Source: Desulfuromonadales bacterium (lineage in GTDB: Bacteria > Desulfobacterota > Desulfuromonadia > Geobacterales > Pseudopelobacteraceae). From it: a DNA stretch of 5,338 bases. The stretch lies in contig JAATGX010000055.1 of the NCBI GenBank assembly GCA_015688915.1, forward strand, positions 1-5,338. The letters are read 5' to 3'. The position numbers and the translations under genes were made by a program. The notes below the pieces were generated by a model. That model was not told the origin of the DNA. It was given only the letters and a program-made list of their open reading frames with translations, and did no database searches. The stretch's first letter is position 1; every line of letters begins with the position of its first letter. This document shows, piece after piece, positions 1 through 4,866 of this stretch.

Positions 1-1
1 C

Positions 2-541
2 TCGGGCCTGGGGCTTGCAACGGTATACGGCCTGGTCAAGCAGCATGAGGGGCACATCTGGGTCTACAGCGAGCCCGGCAAGGGCACGGTCTTCAAGATC
101 TACTTCCCGGTCGTCGACGACCTGCCGGCCCACAGGCCCGCCTCCACGCCGGAACCCGTGGTCCTGTCGTCCGGCTCCGGCACGGTTCTGCTGGTGGAGG
201 ACAACGAAATGGTCAGGAACCTGGTGTGCGACCTGCTCGACCGGTGCGGATATGGGGTGATCGTTGCCGAAGGGGCCGAGCGGGCCTTGGAGGCCAGCGC
301 GGGCCGGCACCTGGACCTGCTGCTGACCGATGTGGTCATGCCCGGAATGAACGGTCCGGAACTTCACCGCAAGCTGCTGGAGAGCCATGGCGCTCTGAAG
401 GTCCTGTACATGTCCGGCTACACCAACAACGTCATCGTGCACCACGGCGTGCTGGAGGAAGGGATCAACTTCATCCAGAAACCGTTTGCCACAAAAGACC
501 TGGCCATGAGGATCAACACCATTCTGAACGGGCCGCCCTGA
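2..541 (+). CDS. Hybrid sensor histidine kinase, C-terminal part (HATPase end + receiver domain), 5' truncated by window
   Basis: The frame is open from the first bases, so the gene starts before the window; 179 residues are visible. Residues 1-37 carry the G2-box region of a GHKL ATPase domain (SGLGLATVYGLVKQHEG, then a GxGTVFKIYFP ending), as in PAS-type histidine kinases. After a proline-rich linker (about 38-57) comes a complete receiver domain (about 60-178): the acidic pair in VEDNE (E66, D67), the predicted phospho-acceptor D110 in LLTDVVMPGMNG, the switch serine S138 in YMSGYT and the conserved K160 in QKPF. All residues needed for phosphotransfer are therefore present. In such proteins the receiver takes phosphate from the kinase core or tunes its activity. 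The sensor part and input signal lie outside the window. The next plus-strand structure is the terminator at 662-708, which probably ends this transcript. Domain assignment is firm; the signal is unknown. Confidence 0.93.
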   Translation, partial: SGLGLATVYGLVKQHEGHIWVYSEPGKGTVFKIYFPVVDDLPAHRPASTPEPVVLSSGSGTVLLVEDNEMVRNLVCDLLDRCGYGVIVAEGAERALEASAGRHLDLLLTDVVMPGMNGPELHRKLLESHGALKVLYMSGYTNNVIVHHGVLEEGINFIQKPFATKDLAMRINTILNGPP

Positions 542-581
542 CCGCCGCTGCGCGCCCCCTTTCCTCTGCCCCCTGCAATCG

Positions 582-600
582 TGCTCCGGCGCCGGGAGCA
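582..600. repeat. Small GC-rich hairpin downstream of the kinase
   Basis: An inverted repeat, TGCTCCGGC followed by GCCGGGAGCA, pairs along 9 bp with one bulged C. It has no T-run, so it is not a classical terminator by itself. It lies 41 bases after the kinase stop codon and might protect the mRNA 3' end ahead of the true terminator. Nothing else is apparent in 542-634. Confidence 0.35.
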
Positions 601-634
601 TGAAGCCGATTCGGACACCACGCAAATTCCGGAT

Positions 635-718
635 GCGTGCGGCGCCCGAAACGCATTGCCGAAAAAAGCCCGCAAATCCGGATTTAATCCGGGCTTGCGG
701 GCTTTTTTCATCTCTCAT
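635..718 (+). repeat. 84-bp dispersed repeat, copy 1
   Basis: This segment recurs at 1556-1639 in the same orientation with 80 of 84 positions identical and no gaps. It contains two consecutive hairpins: a short one with ATGCGT/ACGCAT arms (one base of the left arm lies just before the repeat), and the strong terminator stem at 662-708. It ends in a shared CATCTCTCAT tail. The conserved upstream part and tail show that the similarity is not only that of two independent terminators. It looks like a mobile or duplicated terminator-type repeat family. Confidence 0.8.
662..708. terminator. Strong bidirectional intrinsic terminator (copy 1)
   Basis: The arms AAAAAAGCCCGCAA (662-675) and TTGCGGGCTTTTTT (695-708) pair perfectly over 14 bp around a 19-nt loop. 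The loop itself contains an AATCCGGATT palindrome. A run of six T follows the GC stem on the plus strand, and the run of six A gives the same on the minus strand, so it can stop transcription both ways. It probably ends the histidine kinase transcript. On the other strand it could catch read-through from the brnT-brnA operon. Confidence 0.85.
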
Positions 719-745
719 CCTCCGTTTCCAAATGACCAATGACCC

Positions 746-852
746 AGCAGTGTCCGGTTTGTTTTTTGCATTTAGCTCCCCCTCCCTTCGACGGGAGGGG
801 GGACGTTAGAACGTCTTTCAGCCGGCTGCAAAGAGTTAACCGGACATTACTG
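746..852. mobile_element. 107-bp MITE-like element with 10-bp flanking direct repeats
   Basis: The left end AGCAGTGTCCGGTT (746-759) and right end AACCGGACATTACT (838-851) are inverted repeats matching at 12 of 14 positions. Perfect 10-bp direct repeats CCAATGACCC lie immediately outside (736-745 and 853-862), as expected of a target-site duplication. The interior has no coding potential but three successive palindromes: a 9-bp stem CCCCCTCCC/GGGAGGGGG (778-801), GACGTTAGAACGTC (802-815) and CAGCCGGCTG (819-828). Non-coding interior, terminal inverted repeats and target duplication are the hallmarks of a MITE. A 10-bp duplication and a CAGTGTCCGGTT-like end would suit an IS4-type transposase, but this family link is inference. 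Confidence 0.6.
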
Positions 853-866
853 CCAATGACCCGATT

Positions 867-894
867 TTCCCTGTGAGAGGGTCGGGGTGAGGGG
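867..894. repeat. REP-like intergenic repeat of the 'LTPTLSQ' type
   Basis: Read on the minus strand, the segment has the form CCCTCACCCCGACCCTCTC followed by ACAGGGAAA. It contains a short CCCT/AGGG hairpin. This motif is scattered between genes in many proteobacteria and often appears as spurious peptides ending in PLTPTLSQGE; that frame is visible here too. It sits just after the antitoxin stop codon and directly beside the right target duplication of the MITE-like element. Confidence 0.5.
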
Positions 895-898
895 CTGC

Positions 899-1162
899 TC
901 AGCCCACACGGCGGGCCTTTCCGCCAGTATTGGTATCAGCGGGTCGCTTCGGCATGGTTTTGACGAGCGCCCGTAACACCTTGTTGACGGCATCCGGAGT
1001 GGCAAAGACCGCGGAAAGCTCCGCATCAAGCACCACGACGGTCCTCGTAGTGTCGGCCTGCCCGGCAAAGCGGTTTTCTCTGGCCTTGTGATAGTCAAAG
1101 GCATATTCCGGTTTCAAGTCGTCCCGATGGGATGCGCGGATGTCAGCGGATGTTTTCTTCAT
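899..1162 (-). CDS. BrnA-like antitoxin of the BrnT/BrnA toxin-antitoxin pair
   Basis: An 87-residue protein encoded directly downstream of the BrnT-type toxin and overlapping it by 20 nt (toxin stop at 1143). The conserved part reads LKPEYAFDYHKARENRF, followed by TRTVVVLDAELSAVF and PDAVNKVLRALVKTM, a strand-helix-helix pattern compatible with a ribbon-helix-helix dimer. This kind of small protein is a regular partner of BrnT; it differs from Brucella BrnA, where the DNA-binding part is more typical. Expected roles are neutralising the toxin and repressing the operon. I chose ATG 1162 because AAGGA lies 11 nt upstream. A GTG at 1171 in the same frame has the ribosome site only 2 nt away. 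The K/R-rich tail (KRPADTNTGGKARRVG) is probably disordered. Family assignment is fairly secure from context; the symbol is withheld because the sequence is divergent. Confidence 0.75.
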   Translation of the reverse strand: MKKTSADIRASHRDDLKPEYAFDYHKARENRFAGQADTTRTVVVLDAELSAVFATPDAVNKVLRALVKTMPKRPADTNTGGKARRVG

Positions 1163-1427
1163 AGTCGTCACGTTCCTTGCCTGTCATTTTGCGAGCACTG
1201 ATGATTCGCACCAACCCCGGCTCTTTTTCCACAAATGAGACCATGATGAGCCGTCCCGCAACTGAATGACCGATTATAATCTCCCGTGATTCCGTTACTG
1301 AATGATCTGGATCATCGAAGATCCGGGCAAGCGGGTCGTTAAAGACCGTTGACGCCTCATCAAAGCTGACCGCATGTTTTTTCAAGTTTTGAACAGCCTT
1401 TTGTAGATGCCATTCATAACGGAGCAT
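1143..1427 (-). CDS. brnT: BrnT family toxin (type II toxin-antitoxin)
   Basis: The 94-residue product has the family signature in order: YEWHLQKAVQNLKKHAVSFDEASTVFNDP at the N-terminus, a central DPDHSVTESREIIIGHS, then GRLIMVSFVEKE and the C-terminal VRIISARKMTGKERDDYEE. BrnT proteins are RelE-like ribonucleases that inhibit translation until bound by BrnA, and the length is normal for the family. ATG 1427 is preferred over ATG 1454: AGAGG (1438-1434) lies 6 nt before 1427, the family begins with (M)xYEW, and the upstream start would lie beyond the predicted -10. The antitoxin gene overlaps its 3' end, giving a toxin-first operon typical of brnTA. No key residues appear to be missing, so the toxin is probably functional. 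Confidence 0.9.
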   Translation of the reverse strand: MLRYEWHLQKAVQNLKKHAVSFDEASTVFNDPLARIFDDPDHSVTESREIIIGHSVAGRLIMVSFVEKEPGLVRIISARKMTGKERDDYEENIR

Positions 1428-1444
1428 GCCCCACCTCTGCAACG

Positions 1445-1473
1445 ACAGTAACAAACAGAGGACTGAAAGTCAA
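1445..1473 (-). promoter_or_regulatory. Candidate brnTA promoter with internal dyad operator
   Basis: On the minus strand TTGACT (1473-1468) is followed after exactly 17 nt by TACTGT (1450-1445), 17 nt before the brnT start at 1427. A perfect small dyad GACT-TTC-AGTC (1471-1461) overlaps the -35 and the spacer, where a BrnA-type autorepressor would be expected to bind. The -10 is a weak match and the implied leader is only about 10 nt, so this is a candidate. Confidence 0.35.
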
Positions 1474-1555
1474 AAACATACGAAGTCTCGGCAGCGATTG
1501 AATGGACAGGGAAACCAGAAGCCTTGCATCCCATCGGGGGAGGCGGGGCTTTCGT

Positions 1556-1639
1556 GCGTGCGGCGCCCGGAACGCAGTGCCGAAAAAAGCCCGCTAATCC
1601 GGATTTAATCCGGGCTTTCGGGCTTTTTTCATCTCTCAT
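1556..1639 (+). repeat. 84-bp dispersed repeat, copy 2
   Basis: A direct copy of 635-718 with four substitutions in 84 bases. Two of them lie in the terminator stem and turn the copy-1 CAA/TTG pairs into mismatches, so the stem is shorter here. The conserved front part again forms a TGCGT/ACGCA hairpin. The two copies bracket 837 bp containing the brnTA module, the MITE-like element and the REP-like repeat. Confidence 0.8.
1583..1629. terminator. Bidirectional intrinsic terminator (copy 2)
   Basis: AAAAAAGCCCG (1583-1593) pairs with CGGGCTTTTTT (1619-1629) over 11 bp. A second right arm, CGGGCTTT (1611-1618), can compete for the same left arm. T-runs follow on both strands. On the minus strand it lies 21 bases after the stop of the MqsA-like gene (1650) and is its natural terminator; on the plus strand there is no gene just upstream to terminate. 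Confidence 0.8.
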
Positions 1640-1649
1640 TTCTCAATGC

Positions 1650-1985
1650 TCAAGCAGCTTTTTTGTGTGTCTCAAGCACCGACAATGCTGCGGGGTCATG
1701 GTCGAGTAACACCAAAGCAGTACTTACCACCCGGCTGGGCAACACGTCGCCGCTTTCGTATTTCTGGAAAGACCTCGGGCCACCACCGATCAAGAAACCT
1801 GCTTGTTCTTGGGAAAGATGAAGTTTCTTGCGGATACGGCGAATTTCTTCCGGCTCCAGCACTCCTTCACACTTGGCCTTAAGGAGATTCAACTTCCGAT
1901 CAGAAATTTTCATGTCCTCACCGGTATACGCGCCGATTTCTTCCGGGAGAAACGGGCCGGGCGCCTGTCCCGCGACCAGGTCCAC
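1650..1985 (-). CDS. Orphan MqsA/HigA-type HTH antitoxin lacking the zinc-binding N-terminus
   Basis: With a GTG start at 1985 the product has 111 residues. From about residue 22 it follows the MqsA family closely: YTGEDMKISDRKLNLLKAK, then EPEEIRRIRKKLHLSQEQAG, IGGGPRSFQKYESGDVLPSR and a final LLDHDPAALSVL, an XRE-type helix-turn-helix. Family members normally begin with a zinc module containing two CxxC pairs just before the GED segment. No Cys codon occurs in any frame between 1913 and 1990, so the module is absent rather than frameshifted. The start is uncertain: GTG 1985 has GGAG 5 nt upstream, while ATG 1913 (87 aa) has a close GGTGAG. The frame stays open to 2141, but longer versions would run through the promoter of the iron operon. 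No toxin gene lies beside it on either side. It may be a stand-alone repressor or a decaying antitoxin. Confidence 0.65.
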   Translation of the reverse strand: MDLVAGQAPGPFLPEEIGAYTGEDMKISDRKLNLLKAKCEGVLEPEEIRRIRKKLHLSQEQAGFLIGGGPRSFQKYESGDVLPSRVVSTALVLLDHDPAALSVLETHKKAA

Positions 1986-2011
1986 GCCTTCTCCATCAGG
2001 AAAATTTTTTC

Positions 2012-2040
2012 TTGACAGCCTTCTCTTTCTCGCGTATTGA
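2012..2040 (+). promoter_or_regulatory. Sigma-70 promoter of the iron-uptake operon
   Basis: A perfect TTGACA (2012-2017) is followed, after exactly 17 nt, by TATTGA (2035-2040), a moderate -10. Transcription would start near 2047, about 20 nt before the ATG at 2069. The -10 is embedded in the dyad at 2036-2054, the usual position for repression. Confidence 0.55.
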
Positions 2041-2054
2041 TATCGAAAATCAAT
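2036..2054. promoter_or_regulatory. Fur-box-like operator
   Basis: ATTGATATCGAAAATCAAT is a 19-bp dyad with perfect 6-bp arms (ATTGAT/ATCAAT). Against the 7-1-7 Fur consensus TGATAATnATTATCA its core matches 10 of 14 fixed positions. It covers the -10 and the expected transcription start of an operon holding hemP and an FTR1 permease, which are genes classically repressed by Fur with iron. Assignment to Fur is inferred from pattern plus context. Confidence 0.5.
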
Positions 2055-2068
2055 TGCAAGGTACCTGC

Positions 2069-2794
2069 ATGGCATCAGCTTCCACCCACAATGAGTCCTG
2101 TCCGCTCCACGCGACCACCGCACACCAACCTGTGACATCACGCTTCGCCGACCCGCTGGACTGCCTGAACGCCCATCTGGTGCTGGAGTGCGCCGAGGTC
2201 CTGTCGGGGATCAAACCGGCCAACCTGGTTTCGCTGGTCAACCGTGTGCGCCCTTGCGGCAGAAACCTGTATCACCTGTGGCACTCCCTGAGGGACGAGG
2301 TCGTTCAAGGCTTGAGCGGCCTCCGCTTCAAGGTGCTGCAGAGCAGGAACCGGGCCCTGCTCCTCTTCTGCTACGACCCGGACCATCTGGAGCGGCAGCT
2401 TGCCCATCCCGGCGTCCGTGCCCTGTTGTCCAAGGCCGGATACGATACCACCCGGGACAGTGAGGGGTTGCTGGCGGAACTGTGCCGCCGCGCCGCCGGC
2501 GGCGCCTTTCCCCATGAGATCGGGCTGTTCATCGGCTATCCCGCCAAGGATGTGGCCGCCTTCATGGGCATGGTCAAACTCCCCTTTGCCTGCCAGGGCC
2601 CCTGGAAAATATACGGAGATGCCCGGAAGAGCCTCCACCTGGCGGACGCCTGCCGCCGCTGCCGCGACATCATGAACCGCCGCCTGGAACGGTGCGATTC
2701 TCCGCTGGAATGTCTGAAGGGTATGGATCGCCCGGCATTTTTTTACCCGAACAATGATAATGACATTCAATTTTTGAAAGAGGCGCGCTCATGA
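2069..2794 (+). CDS. DUF3793 family protein
   Basis: A 241-residue protein with the DUF3793 hallmarks in order: a helical LECAEVLSGIKPANLVSL region (41-56), RNRALLLFCYDPDHLERQL (about 93-111), the signature HEIGLFIGYPAKDVAAFMG (149-167) and CQGPWKIYGD (175-184), followed by a helix carrying CRRC (195-198). The family has no established biochemical function. This member has about ten cysteines, and the CxxC plus the conserved C175 could bind metal or a cofactor, but that is speculation. It has no signal peptide or membrane segment, so it is cytoplasmic. I chose ATG 2069 (AAGG 7 nt upstream) and not the in-frame TTG at 2012, which is the -35 itself. The stop overlaps the hemP start by 4 nt (ATGA), so the two are probably translationally coupled. 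The Fur-like box and hemP suggest a role under iron starvation. Confidence 0.88.
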   Translation: MASASTHNESCPLHATTAHQPVTSRFADPLDCLNAHLVLECAEVLSGIKPANLVSLVNRVRPCGRNLYHLWHSLRDEVVQGLSGLRFKVLQSRNRALLLFCYDPDHLERQLAHPGVRALLSKAGYDTTRDSEGLLAELCRRAAGGAFPHEIGLFIGYPAKDVAAFMGMVKLPFACQGPWKIYGDARKSLHLADACRRCRDIMNRRLERCDSPLECLKGMDRPAFFYPNNDNDIQFLKEARS

Positions 2795-2973
2795 GTGCGT
2801 TCACGGCGCAAGCCGCTCCTTTTTCCGGAAGGGGGGACGCGCCCGGCATGTCCATTAAAAGCATCAACAGCGCCGAGTTGTTCGACGGCCACCGCGAAAT
2901 CATCATCCTGCACGCCGGGGAACAGTACCGGCTGAGGATCACCGGCAACAACAAGCTGATACTCACAAAATAG
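2791..2973 (+). CDS. hemP: HemP family hemin uptake protein
   Basis: This 60-residue protein ends in the complete HemP domain (residues 27-60): SAELFDGHREIIILHAGEQYRL then RITGNNKLILTK. The near-invariant LF.G.RE, H.GE.YRLR and KLILTK elements are all present. HemP proteins are small cytosolic factors encoded with heme/iron uptake genes and repressed by Fur; in some proteobacteria they act as activators of heme-uptake genes. The ATG at 2791 lies within the DUF3793 stop (ATGA) and has GAGG 7 nt upstream. An internal ATG at 2848 would still give the whole domain. No TonB-dependent heme receptor follows, as often happens elsewhere; here the next gene is a porin, so the target may be iron uptake in general. 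Confidence 0.9.
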   Translation: MSAFTAQAAPFSGRGDAPGMSIKSINSAELFDGHREIIILHAGEQYRLRITGNNKLILTK

Positions 2974-3062
2974 TCCCTTCGCACCACGCACATATACAAT
3001 TTACTCAAGCCAGCCACGTCGCCTTCCCGCAGCACGCAGCCAGCCAGAGACTACTCACTCAA
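2974..3062 (+). other. Intergenic gap between hemP and the porin gene
   Basis: These 89 bp hold no terminator-like hairpin and no convincing promoter; the only AT-rich motif, around CATATACAATTT, has no matching -35. The porin ribosome site AAGGAG (3063-3068) follows directly. The gap is consistent with read-through from the Fur-type promoter into the porin gene. Confidence 0.3.
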
Positions 3063-3076
3063 AAGGAGATATGTTT

Positions 3077-4405
3077 ATGACTGTACTGCGTACCACCACA
3101 CTTGCCTTTGCCCTTGCCCTTGCAATGGCTGGCACGACGCTTGCCCACGCCGATGACGGCGCCGGTAGCGCCACGAGCTCACCGGCGCCGGTTCAGGCGG
3201 AGTCCGGCGACCATCGGATTCCCGAACAGGTAAGCGCCGAAAACTGGGCCTACCAGGAGATCAAGGAGTTGGGGGACAAATACGAGGCCCAAAAGAGACT
3301 TCCCGAAGGAGGGACCGTCTCGAAAAAAGAGCTGACCCAGTGCCTGTATTCCATCCTGGAAAAGATCCTGGACAGGTATAAGAAAGAAGAGTACGGCACC
3401 GTGATGCGGGATGATCTGGTGCGCATTTCAGCTCTGCATGAAGCCCTGGAAGGCGAGTTGACCAACTTGCCGGAATATGGTTCGAGACGCTCCTCCATTG
3501 AGGATATCCTCGACTTGGTGCAACCCGAGACACCGAACTTTGTCTATAAATTCGGGGTGAACGGCTTCCTGCGGGGCGAATCGGGGAACAGTTTCAGGCT
3601 GTTCGACGGCTACGAGCCGGGCCACAACATGGGGCAGTTCACCTGGCGGGTCAAACCGTTCGTCTACTGGCACCCCACTGATTACCTGGATGTCCATCTT
3701 GAGGGGCAGGGTTACGGCTATGGCGGCGGGAATGGGGACTTCAACAGGTTCAACCTCTACCAGGGCTTCGTGGAAGCGCGGACCCCGGGCCATGAATGGG
3801 CCTCCATCAAGGGCGGTCGCCAGGAGTTCGTGTACGGCAGCGCCTTTGTCCAGGGCGCCGATACGGCTTTCGACGGCCAGACCTTCGACGGCGGCCGGCT
3901 CAGACTGAAACCGCTGGAAGGTCTCACAGTTGACCTCCTGGGCGCTGCCTATGCCAAGCCGTTTTCGGGCCGCCAGAACGGCCCCCTGTGGGGCGCCTAC
4001 GCCACCTACGCCCCCACCAATGACAGCTCCCTCGATCTGTACCTGTTCCGCGACAACCAGTCGGCGGATGGAGACCCGCACCGGGGCAACTACGTGGATA
4101 CCTGGGGCCTGCGCAGCGTCTCCAAACTGGGTGAGTCGATCTCCCTGGAATTCGAACCGATCTTCCAGTCCGGCAAGATCAGCAACGAAAATATCAACGC
4201 CTATGGCGGCCACGTCGACCTGACCGGCGAGTTCGAGAATATCCTGGGCTTCAAGAACACCTTCACCGTGGGCTACGCCTACGGCTCCGGCGACCAGAAC
4301 GCTGCCGACGGCATCAGCTCCCGCAAAGAATTCCGCACTCCCAACAACGACACCTCCATCGTGGGCGACATGCATCTGATCGCGACATGTCCGGCCTTGA
4401 TGTGA
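3077..4405 (+). CDS. Outer-membrane porin with SLH-like N-terminal segment, N-terminal part of a frameshifted gene
   Basis: Residues 1-25 are a signal peptide (hydrophobic LAFALALAMAG, cleavage after AHA). Residues about 45-130 look like an S-layer-homology-type segment (VSAENWAYQEIKELGDKY, then GTVSKKELTQCLYSIL, in the order helix-loop-helix), which could anchor the protein to the cell wall. From about 155 onwards the sequence is a beta-barrel of alternating aromatic and polar residues (FGVNGFLRGESG, WRVKPFVYWHP, LDVHLEGQGYGYG, RQEFVYGSAF), resembling alginate-export-type porins. ATG 3077 is chosen because AAGGAG lies 8 nt upstream; ATG 3071 would leave only 2 nt. After VGDMHLI (near 4381) the frame shifts and a stop follows at 4403-4405. 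The rest of the barrel continues in another frame from 4382. One extra C after 4380 would give a single protein of about 552 residues. Located between hemP and an FTR1 permease, it probably passes iron or an iron complex. Confidence 0.82.
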   Translation: MTVLRTTTLAFALALAMAGTTLAHADDGAGSATSSPAPVQAESGDHRIPEQVSAENWAYQEIKELGDKYEAQKRLPEGGTVSKKELTQCLYSILEKILDRYKKEEYGTVMRDDLVRISALHEALEGELTNLPEYGSRRSSIEDILDLVQPETPNFVYKFGVNGFLRGESGNSFRLFDGYEPGHNMGQFTWRVKPFVYWHPTDYLDVHLEGQGYGYGGGNGDFNRFNLYQGFVEARTPGHEWASIKGGRQEFVYGSAFVQGADTAFDGQTFDGGRLRLKPLEGLTVDLLGAAYAKPFSGRQNGPLWGAYATYAPTNDSSLDLYLFRDNQSADGDPHRGNYVDTWGLRSVSKLGESISLEFEPIFQSGKISNENINAYGGHVDLTGEFENILGFKNTFTVGYAYGSGDQNAADGISSRKEFRTPNNDTSIVGDMHLIATCPALM

Positions 4406-4734
4406 ATGGCCACCACGCCAGCGGTCTCCAGGTCTATACCCTGGGCTGGGGGATCGAGCTCATGGACGACCTGAACTTCTCCGCCACCGGACACAAGTTC
4501 ATTGCCAACAACGTGGAAAGCGGCAGCGGTTTCAGCCGTCACCTGGGCGTGGAGGCCGATTTCGGTCTGACCTGGAATATCCAGAAGAACCTGGCCCTGA
4601 CCCTGGCCTACGATCACTTCTTCACCGAGAAATTCTTTCAGGACGCCTCGGGCAGCGACAAGAACCTGAGCTATGCCTACGCAATGCTGACCTTCAATTG
4701 GGACAGGACCAAACGCAGGGCGGTACGGGAATAA
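4387..4734 (+). pseudogene. C-terminal barrel part of the porin, separated by frameshift
   Basis: This frame, readable from 4381 (RDMSGLDVNGHHASGLQVY), directly continues the barrel: GIELMDDLNFSATGHKF, LGVEADFGLTWNIQKNLALTLAYDHFF and a final YAYAMLTFNWDRT, strands ending in aromatic residues as in a C-terminal outer-membrane barrel. It has no ribosome site or signal peptide before ATG 4387, so it is not an independent gene. It is the 3' end of the gene starting at 3077, out of frame by one base. The loss is either a real mutation, which would remove the terminal strands and probably the protein, or an error in the sequence. Confidence 0.8.
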
Positions 4735-4750
4735 TCCTTAGTTGAGTATT

Positions 4751-4835
4751 GTCCACGAAGGACACGGAGTTCGACGAAGGTGAATCAATCGGTACGGTCC
4801 GATTTTCCTTGTGTCCCTTCGTGTACTTCGTGGAC
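4751..4835. repeat. 85-bp nested inverted repeat between porin and FTR1 gene
   Basis: The left arm GTCCACGAAGGACACGGAG (4751-4769) and the right arm CTTCGTGTACTTCGTGGAC (4817-4835) are complementary at 17 of 19 positions. Within it AATCGG (4787-4792) and CCGATT (4799-4804) form an inner stem. There is no T-run after the outer stem, so it is not a simple terminator. The GTCCACGAAGGACACGAAG motif is a familiar dispersed intergenic repeat in bacterial genomes. Here it fills most of the 132-bp leader and could attenuate or stabilise the message between the two genes. Confidence 0.6.
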
Positions 4836-4866
4836 AAAGATTATCTAAGTTTGAAGAGAGGTAGAT

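Noticed and set aside
600..809. Small plus-strand frames over the 84-bp repeats with a shared KKPANPDLIRA peptide (also 1524-1709)
   Set aside because: The shared peptide is only the translation of the duplicated terminator repeat, not a protein family.
847..1104. Minus-strand frame ending in LTPTLSQGKSG
   Set aside because: It is a translated REP-like repeat and overlaps the antitoxin gene in another frame; a well-known false gene type.
635..1639. CRISPR-like array suggested by repeated segments
   Set aside because: There are only two copies 837 bp apart, each with a terminator stem, and no spacer periodicity or cas genes.
2012..2068. TTG start at 2012 for the DUF3793 gene
   Set aside because: The TTG is part of the TTGACA -35 and the extension covers the promoter and operator; ATG 2069 has its own ribosome site.
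2138..2770. Minus-strand open frame (210 codons) opposite the DUF3793 gene
   Set aside because: The plus strand carries all DUF3793 signature motifs; the antisense frame is a GC-driven shadow.
3428..4375. Long minus-strand open frame (315 codons) opposite the porin gene
   Set aside because: It is antisense to a well-supported barrel protein with signal peptide and ribosome site; its translation is low-complexity V/G/A/E and has no recognisable domain.
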